Source: Lingula anatina
Taxonomy: Eukaryota; Brachiopoda; Lingulata; Lingulida; Lingulidae
DNA: 64,000 bases
Direction of reading: 5' to 3'
Assembly (NCBI RefSeq): GCF_001039355.2
Contig: NW_019775592.1
Location: 39,954 to 103,953 of the forward strand
This document shows, piece after piece, positions 50,759 through 62,940 of this stretch. Under the pieces are notes generated by a model. It was not told the origin of the DNA. It did not search any database and saw nothing but the letters and a program-made list of their open reading frames with translations. The position numbers were made by a program, and so were the translations under genes. Position 1 is the stretch's first letter. The number at the start of each line of letters is the position of its first letter.

Positions 50759-51852
50759 GTAAGACTTCGGTGCGTCAGTCTATGTGCTTCAATTAAATCC
50801 TATACCTGTAATATTTTTAACAAATATGTGTCGAAAAACGGGGGGCTTAATAAGGGTTTGCACGCGAGAAGATTGGCTAAAGCGGTTTAAGTAGCGAAGT
50901 TCGGCGTCCAATGAACGACAGCGTCATCCCCGAAAGCATGGTAGTGCACGTTGCCTAGTCAATCTCCCGTCATGATCTACTTGGCACTTCTCTTCCCACT
51001 CACGTCTTATGCTGTTTGCTGCTTTAGGCTTTTATGCACTTTGAGCTGCTGAATGACCTTTATGCTTTTATGCATAAAGTATGACACACAAATAACTTTG
51101 TTGTGAATAAAAAGAGGTAAAGCAAGCTAAATAATACTACCTGAAGGGACCTCGAAAGTAAACCGCGTGTTACTTAATACAGCTCTGTCGTCGAAAGGCC
51201 AACTACCTTGCCACCAGTACGAACGCCAACTACCTAGATACCTCTCATAAGTGTGGTCGCATGCCCATTTGCCTTACTGCTACTATTGTCAATTTCAGAT
51301 ATTGGTACAAACAGAATCGTTTGATATCGATAAAATGTATGTGTACCGTTTCTGTCGGTCAAAAGTGCATTTATTCAAAATTTTAATTATTACATAATCA
51401 TTAGTGTTTTTATGAAGTTAAGTTAAAGTTAATTTAATTCTTTTAATTATTACCTTATGTCATCAATATTTTTCATGAAGTAAAGTCAAATATAGTGTCA
51501 GAAAATTGATTACACCATATTTTTGTTACCTGTAAATTCCTGGATAAAACTTAAATGTGAAGTTTTATAACGGAAGCAGCGGTATCTTAAACCACAAAAG
51601 TGATGCTCGGTGCAAATTGTGATCACACAACTCAGAGTTAGCAATCAAAGTAAATGTACTTCAGAATTAGCGAACTTAAAGCTGCATTAGCACAAATGTG
51701 CAAATACATGTAGGTTCTGTTTCAAATTACGCTCTAGAGATACAATGCATTTGTTGTTTAAAATCTCGCCCACTGTGTTAGCTGTGCCGTCAGCCAACTC
51801 TACCACACCTGTGGAAACAATCTATGTAGGTCTAATAGTAATTTATAACTCC

Positions 51853-52014
51853 AGGGCCCCGTATCTCGAAAGCATCGCGTATTGCGAATAGCGATATCAC
51901 ATAGAGGCTACAGTATATTATATGGGGCGAGTATGGGCGAGTTATGGAATCGACACACTAATCGAGACGCTTGCGCTTGGTCGGAATACGCGTTGCTTTC
52001 GGGTTACGGGGCCT
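51853..52014. mobile_element. 162-bp MITE with AGGGCCCCGTA ends
   Basis: The left end AGGGCCCCGTATCTCGAAAG is mirrored by CTTTCGGGTTACGGGGCCT, and the inverted match extends over about 33 bp. No coding capacity. Confidence 0.8.
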
Positions 52015-52021
52015 AGTGCGA

Positions 52022-52205
52022 GCCAGTGTGACAGGAATAGTTGTCCGCTAGGAACCGTAGTCTGTCACCACCACTTTGCAGAGGAGATACTCGTCCCACA
52101 TACCTGTACTTATGTACCCCAATTACCCCGACTAACCATAACCTGTACTAATCATATGGGGACCCGGACTTTCATTTCTATGACTATCATTCCTGTCACA
52201 CCGAT
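52022..52205. mobile_element. Inverted-repeat element next to the 162-bp MITE
   Basis: GTGTGACAGGAATAG on the left is mirrored by CATTCCTGTCACACCG on the right, about 180 bp apart. Confidence 0.55.
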
Positions 52206-52629
52206 AAGCAATTGATTATTTAATGTATATATTGGACATGCACCTCATACATGGATTTTTGTACTATTTTGTGAGAATATGGATGATGCCCTTACCCAAA
52301 TTTGAATCTAATTATCCTCCCTAAGTAATTGACAGTATACTCTAAACGTCACAGAATTGAAAACCACAATTAATTACCTATGCGTGCTCTCTCTTAATGA
52401 ATTATTCAAGAAGTAATAGGGTAAGATATTATATGAAAATTGCCTAAACATAGCCATGGGAGTCATTTGCATATGTGTCTAACGTACAGTAAAGCTGGGT
52501 GTAGGTTCTTTACTTAACGAGCATTTTCTTGTTATTTTAGATATTGAGCTAAATATGATTGTCACAGCACTGTTAATGTAACGTCTGTTTAGGACCTGAT
52601 CAATTTTGATCAAACATGATAGTTAGGGA

Positions 52630-52852
52630 CCATTCCCACAGATATTTGGATCGATCTATCTCCCTGGGGAGTCTCACTTTATTGCTAACAACTTAACCGG
52701 CTTAAATGTCTGTCACGCCTAGTAAAGCTGTTAGAGGGTGATTATCTTTACCCCCTAACTGATTCGGTGGGCGTGACAGACATTTAAGCCGGTTAGTTGA
52801 TAGCAATTAAGTGAGACTCCGCAGGGAGTTAGACCGATCCAGATGGATCATT
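52630..52852. mobile_element. Palindromic MITE, TAGATCGAC family, copy 2
   Basis: Two arms of about 75 bp are near-perfect complements: GGAGTCTCACTTTATTGCTA with TAGCAATTAAGTGAGACTCC, and CCGGCTTAAATGTCTGTCAC with its complement. Its left arm supplies a TTTATT (AATAAA on the minus strand) at 52678-52683, some 190 nt past the stop of SLC22 copy 2. Confidence 0.85.
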
Positions 52853-52872
52853 CTAGGCATGGCAGCCCAGTC

Positions 52873-55800
52873 TCAGAGTCTCGTGTGAAGCTCTACCGTT
52901 CCTTTGTTGTCGTTGGATTGATCTTTGATTTTCTCAATTTCCTTTTCATCATCTCCTGTTTCCCCTTTAGATTCGGTTTCTTCATAGACTCTGTAATTGT
53001 TAAGGAATGAAATATAATTTTACGCACGGTAAGGTTCAAAGTTGCCAGCTACCACGACTATGGTTTATGAATATTGATAAACTTGTACTGTTTAGGCATT
53101 TTTATCTGCTCGATAGGTCCATTGGTATACGCTCACCTAGGAGATGCCAACATGGTGTCAAATTCCTCTAGGTTCTGCGGGAGATCTCTGCGCACAGTCT
53201 CAGGTAACAGAAGTGACAGCAGTCCAGCGATGATTGATTCTGATCCAAGGATGATAAAAGGCAGTGCAGCAATTGGTTCCTTCAGTAAAACAACCTGGGG
53301 TGCCAAGGCGCTGCCAACTCTGGCAAAAGTAGAGGCCAACCCCAGAGCTATGATTCTGGAAAAGTCAAGCATTCACTGGGACTCGAGAAAAATTACCAAC
53401 AAGCTTTCGTGAATTTTGTTTAGAAAATTCGTCACTATAATGGTTTGTTCTTCTATATAAAACCAGAGACAATTGTATTACTGGTTCAGGAAGGCCTATC
53501 TCATTACAGTTGGGTAAACCTCCGCTGTCACCACATAGATTATCGTAAAAGAAGCGGAGATTCCCATCTTACCAAGGACTGCCAACGTTACTATTAACCA
53601 ATGTAAATCTAAAATAAAACAAAGTGTAGAACAGTGAACAAATGTCTTAAAAGTGATCAGTTCTTTGTGAGCATTGTATCACCTGGACAGTGGTGCGGCA
53701 ACGTCACTGGGATCAGAAGTATTATATTGTGTTTCTTTTCTTTAAAAAAAGCCATTGAATATGCGTCGTCACATGACACATGCCCAGCAATTCAGAGCTT
53801 AAATCGCCAAGAATTGAAAAATGAGAATTATGCATTGTAACTTGCCTTCCATTGTCCTTCGGCATATCTTTAAACTCTTAAATAACGATGCCCTAAAAGA
53901 CTAATCATATCAAGCTTAAATTACGCTTAAATGCGGGTTCCTGTAACCTAGGATATATAAAAATAAGTTATTTTCTTATTTGAAACTTAGCTGTACCGGT
54001 ATTATGTAAAGGACCTATCCCCAAGAAATTATTATACACGGAATTCGTTATTCCTATAATATTTTTAAACTTTACCTGGAGACAGGCTACCAGAAACAAT
54101 GCAAGCTACCCCTCCAAGCACCATAAATCCTGTCAATGATTTTCTTCTGCCAATTTTGTCTATGAGGAAAACAGCCAGAGTGTAGGCTGGAATTTCAATG
54201 GCCCCCATCAGGGTAAAGTTTAGGTAGAGATCACCTCCCAATCCTTCGGAGTTTAGTGCCAAACCGTAATACACCATGCCGTTTACTAACCTAATCAAAA
54301 AATATAAATTAAAATAAAGGCTACACCACTGAAACGGCCATTTAATCATATAAATTTGACCACCTCAAATTTTAGCTCACCAGTTGAAGCACACGTTTGC
54401 CGTCAGTGCGGTCCGTTTCCACGTTCTCACAAGGTCTAAAGGGGTGTAGGTACGAGCAGAGATGACTGCCTCATCCTTGTCCTCTATGACAGACTTTATG
54501 GTCTCATCATCAGGCTCAGAGTTGATGTTTGTCATAGAAACTGATCGGATCAATTTCTCTGCTTCTTCGATGCGGCGCCTTGACAGCAGCCATCGGAAAG
54601 ATTCGGGAAGAATGCTGGAAATTAGAACGGAAAGGGGTGCAGTTAACCGTGCCTTAAAAAATACAAATACAAAAAATACAAAAGTGACACATCATTGGCA
54701 CTATCAAATTCACATTAACCTTGCTTGTTTCATAGACAAAACGTTAAATCTTTATGTAAGGGATGCATTGTTCAATTAATTTGTGCTTCAACGCGTTTTA
54801 ACATTAAAACGTGTAAGACAGGGCATCGCAGTATCTCTTTTATTAAAGCTGGTGAGAATGCTATTAGTTGTAATTCAGATGGTAGTCAAATTAACTTTTT
54901 AATTAAGTAAATGGGAACAAGATATCAGAGGGAAGCAAGTGGTTTTAACCAGAGGCACTTTTGTTTAAAATTATATGGGCTGTGAAATATTAAAAATATT
55001 GCACAATAATCTGTGAATATCAGCAACTACTGCGGATGCATGGAAGGTGATAGATGATTCCTAGCATAAGATAACAGAGTTAAGGTACATTTTAATAGCT
55101 AAAAATAATTTACTTACAAGTAATACACTCCAAACAGGTATGCAGGCACGTACAGCGCTAGAGCAAAGTGTCTCCAATTTCTTATGAAGTAGGCAATCAG
55201 TACGATGTAGCAGTAACCAAAGCTAAAAAAGTACATAACACCAAATCCTGCCAAATTGCGCTTGCTTGGGCCTACAAATTCAACTCCTGATAAATGAGAA
55301 CAATAGAATATTCGGTGAGCGAAAGCGACTGAATAAACAACAAACGTTTTGGAAGTATTTCGAAGGAGTTCAGACTTAATGGTGCACATATCCTAAATTC
55401 CACCTTTGCGTGATCAGAACAACGGGGAAAGATTTTGTACCAAAAAGCATATGTGAACTCTATGCTTTGGATTAAATACAACGGTAAACTATGTACATTA
55501 GACTTCAACTGAAACCTAAAATTAATATTTGATGTACCCACCAAGTACAGTTTTTTATCGAGTTATTCAGAAATGCGTCTAAAGAGCGCCCACGGTACTC
55601 ATGCATGTATGACTAGGCACCGGTCGTGAGCAAATATTCTCTCTCTCACCTTCTGTTTAATGCTGTATGTACCCAGTCAGTAGTGCATAGCGACCAAAAT
55701 ACATGTATATCAACAGACCTGGACATTATCCAAAATTTACACTGTTGTTTATATAGCTCAGGCAAGACAGACGATTAATGGAATACACAAGACCTATCTC

Positions 55801-58533
55801 TCTTGCTGCCTCCTTTTCTGTTGGTATCCTACCTAATGTGAATATAGTCAGGAATAAACACCCGTTAACCAATCCCTGCAGACCAAGAGACACTATAAAT
55901 ACTATCATATTAGGAGACAGGGCGGTAAGAATCCCAAAAGAAACCGACAGCATGATCGCCACCAGAAATGTTGGCCGTCTTCCGAACCTGAAATTATTAT
56001 GAATTATCATAAATTGCGACATTCACTATCTCAATAAGCACAAAGAAAAAATTGAACTGCTTTATATAAGCACGTGGTGAATATTGGTGCCTTAATAATA
56101 GGTATGTTTCACAAAGAAACATCATTTATAGAACATGCAGGGTAGATTTCATTTACAACGGTACTTTGCAGTCTGATAAAACGTTAAAAAGCTAAATATT
56201 TCGTGGAAATCAAATCATTTTAAGAATTGTAAATGAGGAGATACGATTAATAGAAAAAATTAATTTAAATAATGAATAAATACAAACGTTTTATTATTAT
56301 TTCATTAGATTAAATAGAATTTATTTGGCACTTGTTATGGTGTTTTTAAAATTAATTATTAATGTTTCAGTGTAAAATTTGCCTTAGGATTTGGCATTTA
56401 TAAAACGTGTAAGTAATGCATATGTAAACTATTGCAAGTGCAATTCCAAATACGCTGATGGACATTTTGGCTCTTGTAGACTTCGTCATTTAGCCCTGAT
56501 AGCTAATAAACGGAAGAAAGTGTCCACCTACAAATTAGGTAGCGACTCCCTCTTAAAAGTATGACATACTATGTAGTCCAAAAGTACATATTTTTTTTCT
56601 TTTTTCAAATATATTTTGGAGAAGCAGGCAGAATTGACTGTAATTGCCCCGCTGTGTGTCAGGAAACTAGAGCGAAGAATTGGTACGGAACATATCGGAG
56701 GAAGACAACACATGGATAGGGTCACGGCCTACGTTATGTCGTTTATTGCTGTTTTATAGCCGGATTTAATTGGTCCATATGTTTGCTAAGATTTTATATG
56801 GAGGGTGGGTTCAGTTTCTGGAATACGAAGACGTTGATAATGTCTTACCAGGCAGTACATTTCATTGCGTTCATTTTGGGTCTTCAATAATATATCACCC
56901 GCGTATATGTATTTATGTTTTTGCAGTACTCAGACCTAGGCATTCGTATAGGCTTACCTATCACTTATGATCCCGGATAAAGCATCCCCCACCAGTTTCC
57001 CAGCAAAGAATACCGACTGACTTGTGCTGACCAGCCATTCTCGGCCACAGCCTAGGTCAAACTGAACAAAATTAGTTTTAGCAGAATTTACTAACACGTT
57101 GAGCAATGTGAATAGCAAGCATATGCAAATGTATTTGTTGTCTTGAAAGTAAGTCGCAATGCCAGGTTATGATTGTCTTAATTAAAACTGATTTTATTTA
57201 CTAAGTCGAATGTTTATAGCCGGTTATTCCATTTTAGCAGTCTAAGCCAAACCAAAACGATTGTTAGGTTTAAAAAGTCCGTCTCACAAAATGACTTAAT
57301 TTTTTAGGTTCGTCACAGAATACTTATCTCACATGATGACTGCGTAGGCCTAAAGCTGTTAATCTTATATCAGTCTTGGCTCATTTTCAGATGTTCTTCT
57401 CACAATAAACTAGATGGTGTCGATGGGTAGCCCCATCCTTGCCCAAACTGTTAATCGTAACTCGCCCTCAAAGACCCCATTCCCTTGATATCTAAGGGAA
57501 TGCCTGGGTCCTATTTGTAAATTTGTTTTAGCAAGTTATATTCAAAGTAAAATCTTATTGATGCATAAAAATGTTGATGAAAAAATGCTTAATGTAAAAA
57601 AAAAAAAAAAAAAAAGAATCACTCAAACCCCCTAACCCCTAGGAACAGCCCAACCCCGAAGCCCACATAAATAATGAATGGGCCTTACACATCCCTGATG
57701 ACAGGTCTAACAATATCAAAAGTTTAAACTTCTGAACTCTAATGGTATAGGAGGAGATAGCGGAAATTACAATGAATGAACCACCCCCAGGAACAGCCCA
57801 CCCCCCTGTTACACTAAATTTTCGAAATACCCATGCACATCAGCTTTCAGCTTCCTAACTCTAATTGTCCCTAAAGTGCAGGGATAACGAATTTGGTATT
57901 CTGAAATAGGTAACTGTCAATTTTTGGAGAAACATCTAAAAAACATTTGGATTAAGAATTTAATCTAAGAGCTCAAAAATACGAGGCAAGTGATCCTTCA
58001 GGTTCTTTGGAAAACTACCTTGTCCATTATTTTGACTACTTGACTTCTCGTCTCGGCCTGTTATGTGCAACAAGCCCATGGTTATATAAATTAAGAAAAA
58101 ATTAAAGCTGCGTCATTACCTCTGATACCGCAGTTGAAATATAAATTTCTTGACTGTATTCTCGCCCGCTAGGGCATTCAACACTTGCTGTCTTGTTATC
58201 ACCATCATCCACAGCAATGGGGACCTCATAATAGGAGCCGTTTCTGTCCCATGATTTCAGCTTACAACTACTTCGGGCCTGTTTGCCGTCCTTTTCTTCC
58301 CATGGGATGGTCAGGTTCAGCAGCTCCTCGTGAGAAAGGTTTCCGTAGATCCTCTCCGCGCTCGATACGTACTCTGCGGGAATTTTACAGTTATATGTGG
58401 GCGTTGCTGCAAGGAATACGGAAGAAAGTATTGGGAAAGCACCATAAAGTCCTACAAGACAGACTAAAAGATATTGCTTTTTCTGAAAAGTACCAAATTC
58501 TCCAATAATATGTAAAAGCTCGTCCAAATGCAT
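52873..58533 (-). CDS. SLC22 organic-ion transporter, tandem copy 2, splice donor of exon 7 lost
   Basis: Nine exons: 58533-58120, 57061-56958, 55987-55833, 55286-55118, 54614-54381, 54290-54076, 53608-53500, 53355-53137, 52990-52873. If all were joined the product would be 578 residues with the same domain order as copy 1 (MHLDELLHIIGEFGTFQ start, SDRFGRR, PESFRWLLSRRR, LIDKIGRRKSL, acidic/basic tail). The TM1-TM2 loop is six residues longer and has extra glycosylation sites (NGS, NKT). The donor after exon 7 reads ATAGGCC where copy 1 has GTAAGTC. Reading through gives an immediate TAG, and a nearby cryptic GT 8 nt upstream shifts the frame. The gene may therefore yield a protein of about 467 residues lacking TM11-12, or be a young pseudogene. 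Other splice sites are canonical. Confidence 0.85.
53498..53500 (-). other. Mutated splice donor, SLC22 copy 2 exon 7 (AT instead of GT)
   Basis: The exon ends ATGAG as in copy 1, but the next bases on the minus strand are ATAGGC; the paralogue at 43592-43586 has GTAAGT. The surrounding 30 bp align without gaps, so the change is a substitution. It does not match the U12 consensus ATATCC, and the intron still ends in AG. Confidence 0.85.
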
Positions 58534-61500
58534 CCTCTTTTTCCGTATATGGCAGAAATTCGATTTAATACATTAGCTTCAAACCCCCGTTTGCGCTGGT
58601 TTCTAAAAGAGGTGACCTTAACAGCATTTCTAATACGAAAAGATATGCTTTATCTTTTGTTTTACGGTCTTGAGCACAAGCAAAACAACTTCGTTATCAT
58701 TTATTGCTGACTTGTCATGCTCAGTGTAACGTGTTATTCAAGGCTCTTATGCGTTTAGTGCATTGCATATAATTCAGAACTAAGACCCTTGAACAAAGTT
58801 ATTGAGTGTGCGCTAGTTATAAAAGTTAAGTCAAGAAGTAGATGACTGAATGCACTACCCCGCCATGATATTTCACGCGTGCTACAATACCATTTGAACG
58901 AAGAAATCAAATATAGAGGGCGGAAATTAGTGTCTCAATTTTTTAGCGTCTCTCAACGCAGATCCTAAATTTAGGATGGAAAAATCTATTGTTAACTCAC
59001 CTACTAAGTGACCTCTGTGTACAGGTATTGGCTTCGTCATCTTAAGTTTCCTTTCGGATTTTTATTAATTAATGAACTACTCCACATAAGAAGACTATTT
59101 GGTATCTCATCGACTTCCGTATATATATTCATTTTTTACAAACGTTCGTGTTCTCGAATCAATGCTAAATATAATTAACAGGAATACCCAAGTAATACTA
59201 ATTATGCGGATAGTAATGTATATTTACCTAAAACATCATTTATCAAAAACCATTGGGGGTCTAACATCTACAGTGGTATTTTTTTGTGTAAGATAGTTTT
59301 AGGGACTTATCCGACTTAGGAAATTCTTGGTATCGGCACGAGTTATTCCCAGAGAAAAAAAGCGGGTTTGTTCCAAAACCAAAAATAAATTTATTACCTG
59401 GACATTGCCTGGTTTTATGGAAAAAAATCGGCGTGACAGAAATAGCGAAATCTTACTTTAAATGAGATAAGGGGAATTGAAAATAGAATTTCGACTGATA
59501 ATGAAACGAGCATGTATGCCACTCTATTAACATGGGTAGATCCAGGGTTTTTTGAAGGGCGTGGGGGGTCAGCGGATGCGAAGCCGAGCCTACCCCCCTT
59601 GGTGTGGGGTCGAGGCCCACTTAAGGTCCATGAAAATTCTGGTATTTTAGAGGGCGAACGATGCAATTTGGCACGATTTAGAACTATAATTAAAATTCTA
59701 ATTTCAAACGGGAACCATTGGTGCGATTTTCTTCAGAAATCGAAAAGGGGGTCAGGACCCCCTGACACCCGACCTTAATCGGCCATTGATTAAAATTTAT
59801 TCGAAGTATGCTGACTATTTTGCCATCTGTACACGCCTTCCGTTTTTTTTTTAACAAAAAGAGAAAATACAGAATATAATTTTTATTCAACTATCAAATA
59901 ATGTACCATTCAATTTTAAAATTACTTTAGTAATCATTGAATCATGTAAACGCAATGAATTAATAAATGGTAGTATTATTGAAATTTAAGATTTTCCATT
60001 CCTGTTTTTATCATTTAACAACAGAATTTATACAGTCCGATAATGCTCGTCTTGTGGTCGGAAGCTGGCACCCGATGCTCTGGGGCCGTGGGGAAAAACC
60101 CGTCTAAACCCTTCGTGGGGAATGCCAGGAAAGTGCCCACGCCCGGATACTTCAGTCTTTATAACATGATAACATCAGTTTCTTTATTGGCACGGCAGCT
60201 TATGGTTTAAGAATATTGTCCAGTTTTATACAGTATGGTGTGACTGAAGAAACTTTCTCCCGTGACTACAAACTATTCTCTACATAATTATACACAAGAT
60301 AAAGCACAAGAATTTATCAAAATAATTCCAAAGTAAAGAGGTGTTGAAGCAAATTAAGACAATCACTTAACACAATGAAATTGAGACATTTTATCTAAGG
60401 GAATGACACCATACATAAAATTACTAAATCCTTTTACAACTGGAAGATCCTTTCAAATTTGATTACAGTTCTTTCTACTGATAAAATTCATAAAATATTC
60501 AGGTAATAAGGTTATTACCCAGGTACCTTTATGATTTAAACTTAAGTTGATACATAACCGTTTTAAATGAGGAAGTTTCTAAAATGCAATTCTGACCTAA
60601 AATAGCAACTACCTGTATGATACAAGTAAAGAATAAAGCAATCTTACTTCTAAATATTTCAGCTATCACATTGCACTGTATGACCGTCCATGTAAATTTC
60701 AATACAAATTTATTAGCCGGAGAAAAATGTGCAAATGTGATGAATTGGATATGTTTGTCAACTATAACACTTGAGAAAATCATAATATTAGTAATGTGCG
60801 ATCCTCAATGTTGAGAGATGACCGTGTGCACCCAGTCATCCCTCACGAGGAGCAGACTGTGCAAAACAATATGAAATATTTTCTCAAACGTTAAATATTT
60901 CATTGCAGATTTTGCACAAGCTATCAATGTAAAACCTCTTCATGTAAAAGCATTTACACCAAGTCAGATTTTACACAGTTGTGAGACATGGTTAGTGTGA
61001 GGGTTATGATCTTCTCAAAAGCTATACTGACTAACAATTCCATATCATCAAAAGCACAAATTTGAAAAATGACTACCTCACTAAGATTGAAATAAAACAC
61101 AGACGACCATAAGTGGTTGTAATACCAATGTTTTTTTGTGAGCAAAAACCTTTCTGCATTTAGAATGTGGATAAAGCAACTGGGTGTGCAATTTAAATTT
61201 TTTAAATAATCATAACTGTAGACAGACTTTCAATTTTCATACAGAACCATAATTCATCTTATTCAATTGATCATTTATTGAATTAAATATGATCATCTTG
61301 GACTTCAGTTTTCTCTTAAGCTATTGAAATAAAATGGTTCGCTGTCAGAAGTGAAAAAAACTTGCTAAATGCAATTACATCCGACCCATATAAGTGACTC
61401 ATGAACTGCAAAAATTATTATCCAAAAGACTTGAGTACGTTATTAGATTGCACCAGTATTCCTCTTACATTCAGTATATCGCTTTTCATTACCATTCCAC

Positions 61501-61594
61501 ATTCTCTGAATTATTAGTAGGGCAAGCTATGTCCTTAAAAACCAAGACTGCTACAATCATCTATGGAAATGGCTACAGGGACTCCTTGCTAGTG
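58534..61594. other. Region upstream of SLC22 copy 2, no gene seen
   Basis: It should hold the copy 2 promoter. Apart from the element at 59531-59788 I recognise nothing; the short frames here match no family known to me. Confidence 0.5.
59531..59788 (-). mobile_element. CAGTGG-family element, minus orientation
   Basis: Read on the minus strand it starts CAATGGCCGATTAAGG and ends TGGATCTACCCATG. ATTAA flanks it on both sides (59526-59530 and 59789-59793). The body resembles 29418-29681. Confidence 0.7.
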
Positions 61595-61696
61595 TCATTG
61601 CTCGCTGGCACCAAAGATTGATGAAAGTGCAGAGGGGACCCTCTTGTCCTTGAATTTGTCAGCAGGAGCTCTATCGAGAATTGCCATAATCGAGTT
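61595..61696 (-). other. Possible terminal exon at the edge of the exon-like array
   Basis: On the minus strand, TTTCTTTCTGTTTACAG is a strong acceptor. In phase 0 it is followed by a 33-residue frame (NSIMAILDRAPADKFKDKRV...) ending in TGA. I do not recognise the peptide. A second frame (phase 1) is also open, so coding is uncertain. The same acceptor and first codons recur at 62226 (NSIMAISSRAP), and the acceptor recurs through the array. Confidence 0.3.
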
Positions 61697-62439
61697 CTGT
61701 AAACAGAAAGAAAAACAGATTAATGAGTTTTCTATCCTTTATCAGCACTCTGCAGTCTGCTTCCTGGACTTGTAATAAGACGAAACCTGGAGTACATGGT
61801 AATATATGGAATAATACTACAACAATGTTATCAACATCAGTAACCTCAAAATATACATTAACTATTTAGCATGAATACGCTTTATATAAATACGATTTCA
61901 TGGTCATTTTTTCTATCAATCTGACTTCAAAATTTTAAGATATGATCAAAAATGAACTGTTGTACAGTTCTGCAACGTGAGAAAAATTACTAGTGTATTA
62001 TTTCCCCCCCCCCCAATAACACGAGTTACCTTTAACAGCGTGGAAAGTGTTCATTTCAATGAAACACCATGTGTTTTTGGTGTCCCGACAGGCAGCCACC
62101 TTATAAACAGCCTATGGCAGGAATCATCACCCGGGCACCAATAATTGACTAGCACGATTAAATTAGCCAATTTTTGCACTTCTTGTGAAAAGTGGGAGCT
62201 CTACTAGAAATTGCCATAATCGAATTCTGCAAAAAGAAAAAGATGTCTTAAGTTTTTTCCTTTATCTCCCTTCATGAATGTACTAACATAAAAGTGGATT
62301 ATCCCAAAAGTGTGTTCAATGGCCAAGTGAAATCGTTGTATTTTTGTGGTAAAATTGGACTGTTGCATTCTCCCCCCAATAATACGAGTTACCTTTAAGA
62401 GTTTTCCATTTCAGTGAAACACCATATGCATTGGACGCA

Positions 62440-62940
62440 TACCTGATACAGCCTCCTCGTAGGCAGACCATGGCAGTCCTCGCTGGACACTTCCGACGCT
62501 TCCTCTGTTGCAGCTACCTCGTAGAGAGGCCGTGGATGGACTCACTGGACGCTTCCCCTATGCAGCCCCTCCCAGACAGTCCATGACAGGCCTCGCTGGT
62601 CAATTTCCTTGATGCAGCCACCTCGTAGAAAGACCATGGATGGACTCGCTGGATACTTCGCCTGTTGCAGCCACCTCGTAGAAAGACTATGGATGGACTC
62701 GCTGGATACTTCGCCTGTTGCAGCCATCTCGTAGACAGACCATGGCAGGACTCGATGGATGCCTCCCCCGTTGCAGCCACGTCGTAGACAGACCATGGCA
62801 GGATTCACTGGTCACTTTCATTGATGCAGCCACCTCGTAGACAGACCATGGCGAGCCTCGCTGGATGCTTTCCTTGCTGCAGCCACCTCGTAGACAGACA
62901 ATGGCAGAAATGGCTGGATGCTTCCTCCAATGCAACCAAC
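62440..62940 (-). repeat. Densest run of the 53-bp unit (about nine copies)
   Basis: Successive copies of GCAGCCACCTCGTAGACAGA + CCATGGCAGGACTCGCTGG + a short C-rich linker on the plus strand. The unit length is not a multiple of three, so each minus-strand frame reads the three translations of the unit in turn. Confidence 0.85.

Larger units (their letters stand above)
50759..52872. other. Intergenic region between SLC22 copies
   Basis: No coding region is supported. It should hold the copy 1 promoter (upstream of 50758 on the minus strand) and the copy 2 3' UTR. Three palindromic elements fill part of it: 51853-52014, 52022-52205 and 52630-52852. Confidence 0.55.

Noticed and set aside
53498-53500. 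AT-AC (U12-type) intron in SLC22 copy 2
   Set aside because: The sequence after the exon is ATAGGCC, not ATATCC, and the intron ends in AG; the paralogue has a normal GT donor at the aligned base.
59512-59778. 88-codon plus-strand frame rich in Gly and Pro
   Set aside because: It is the translation of a CAGTGG-family transposon; similar frames arise in the other copies (for example 29543-29737).
61394-61621. 75-codon plus-strand frame beside the exon-like array
   Set aside because: No family resemblance, and its end overlaps the minus-strand terminal-exon candidate.
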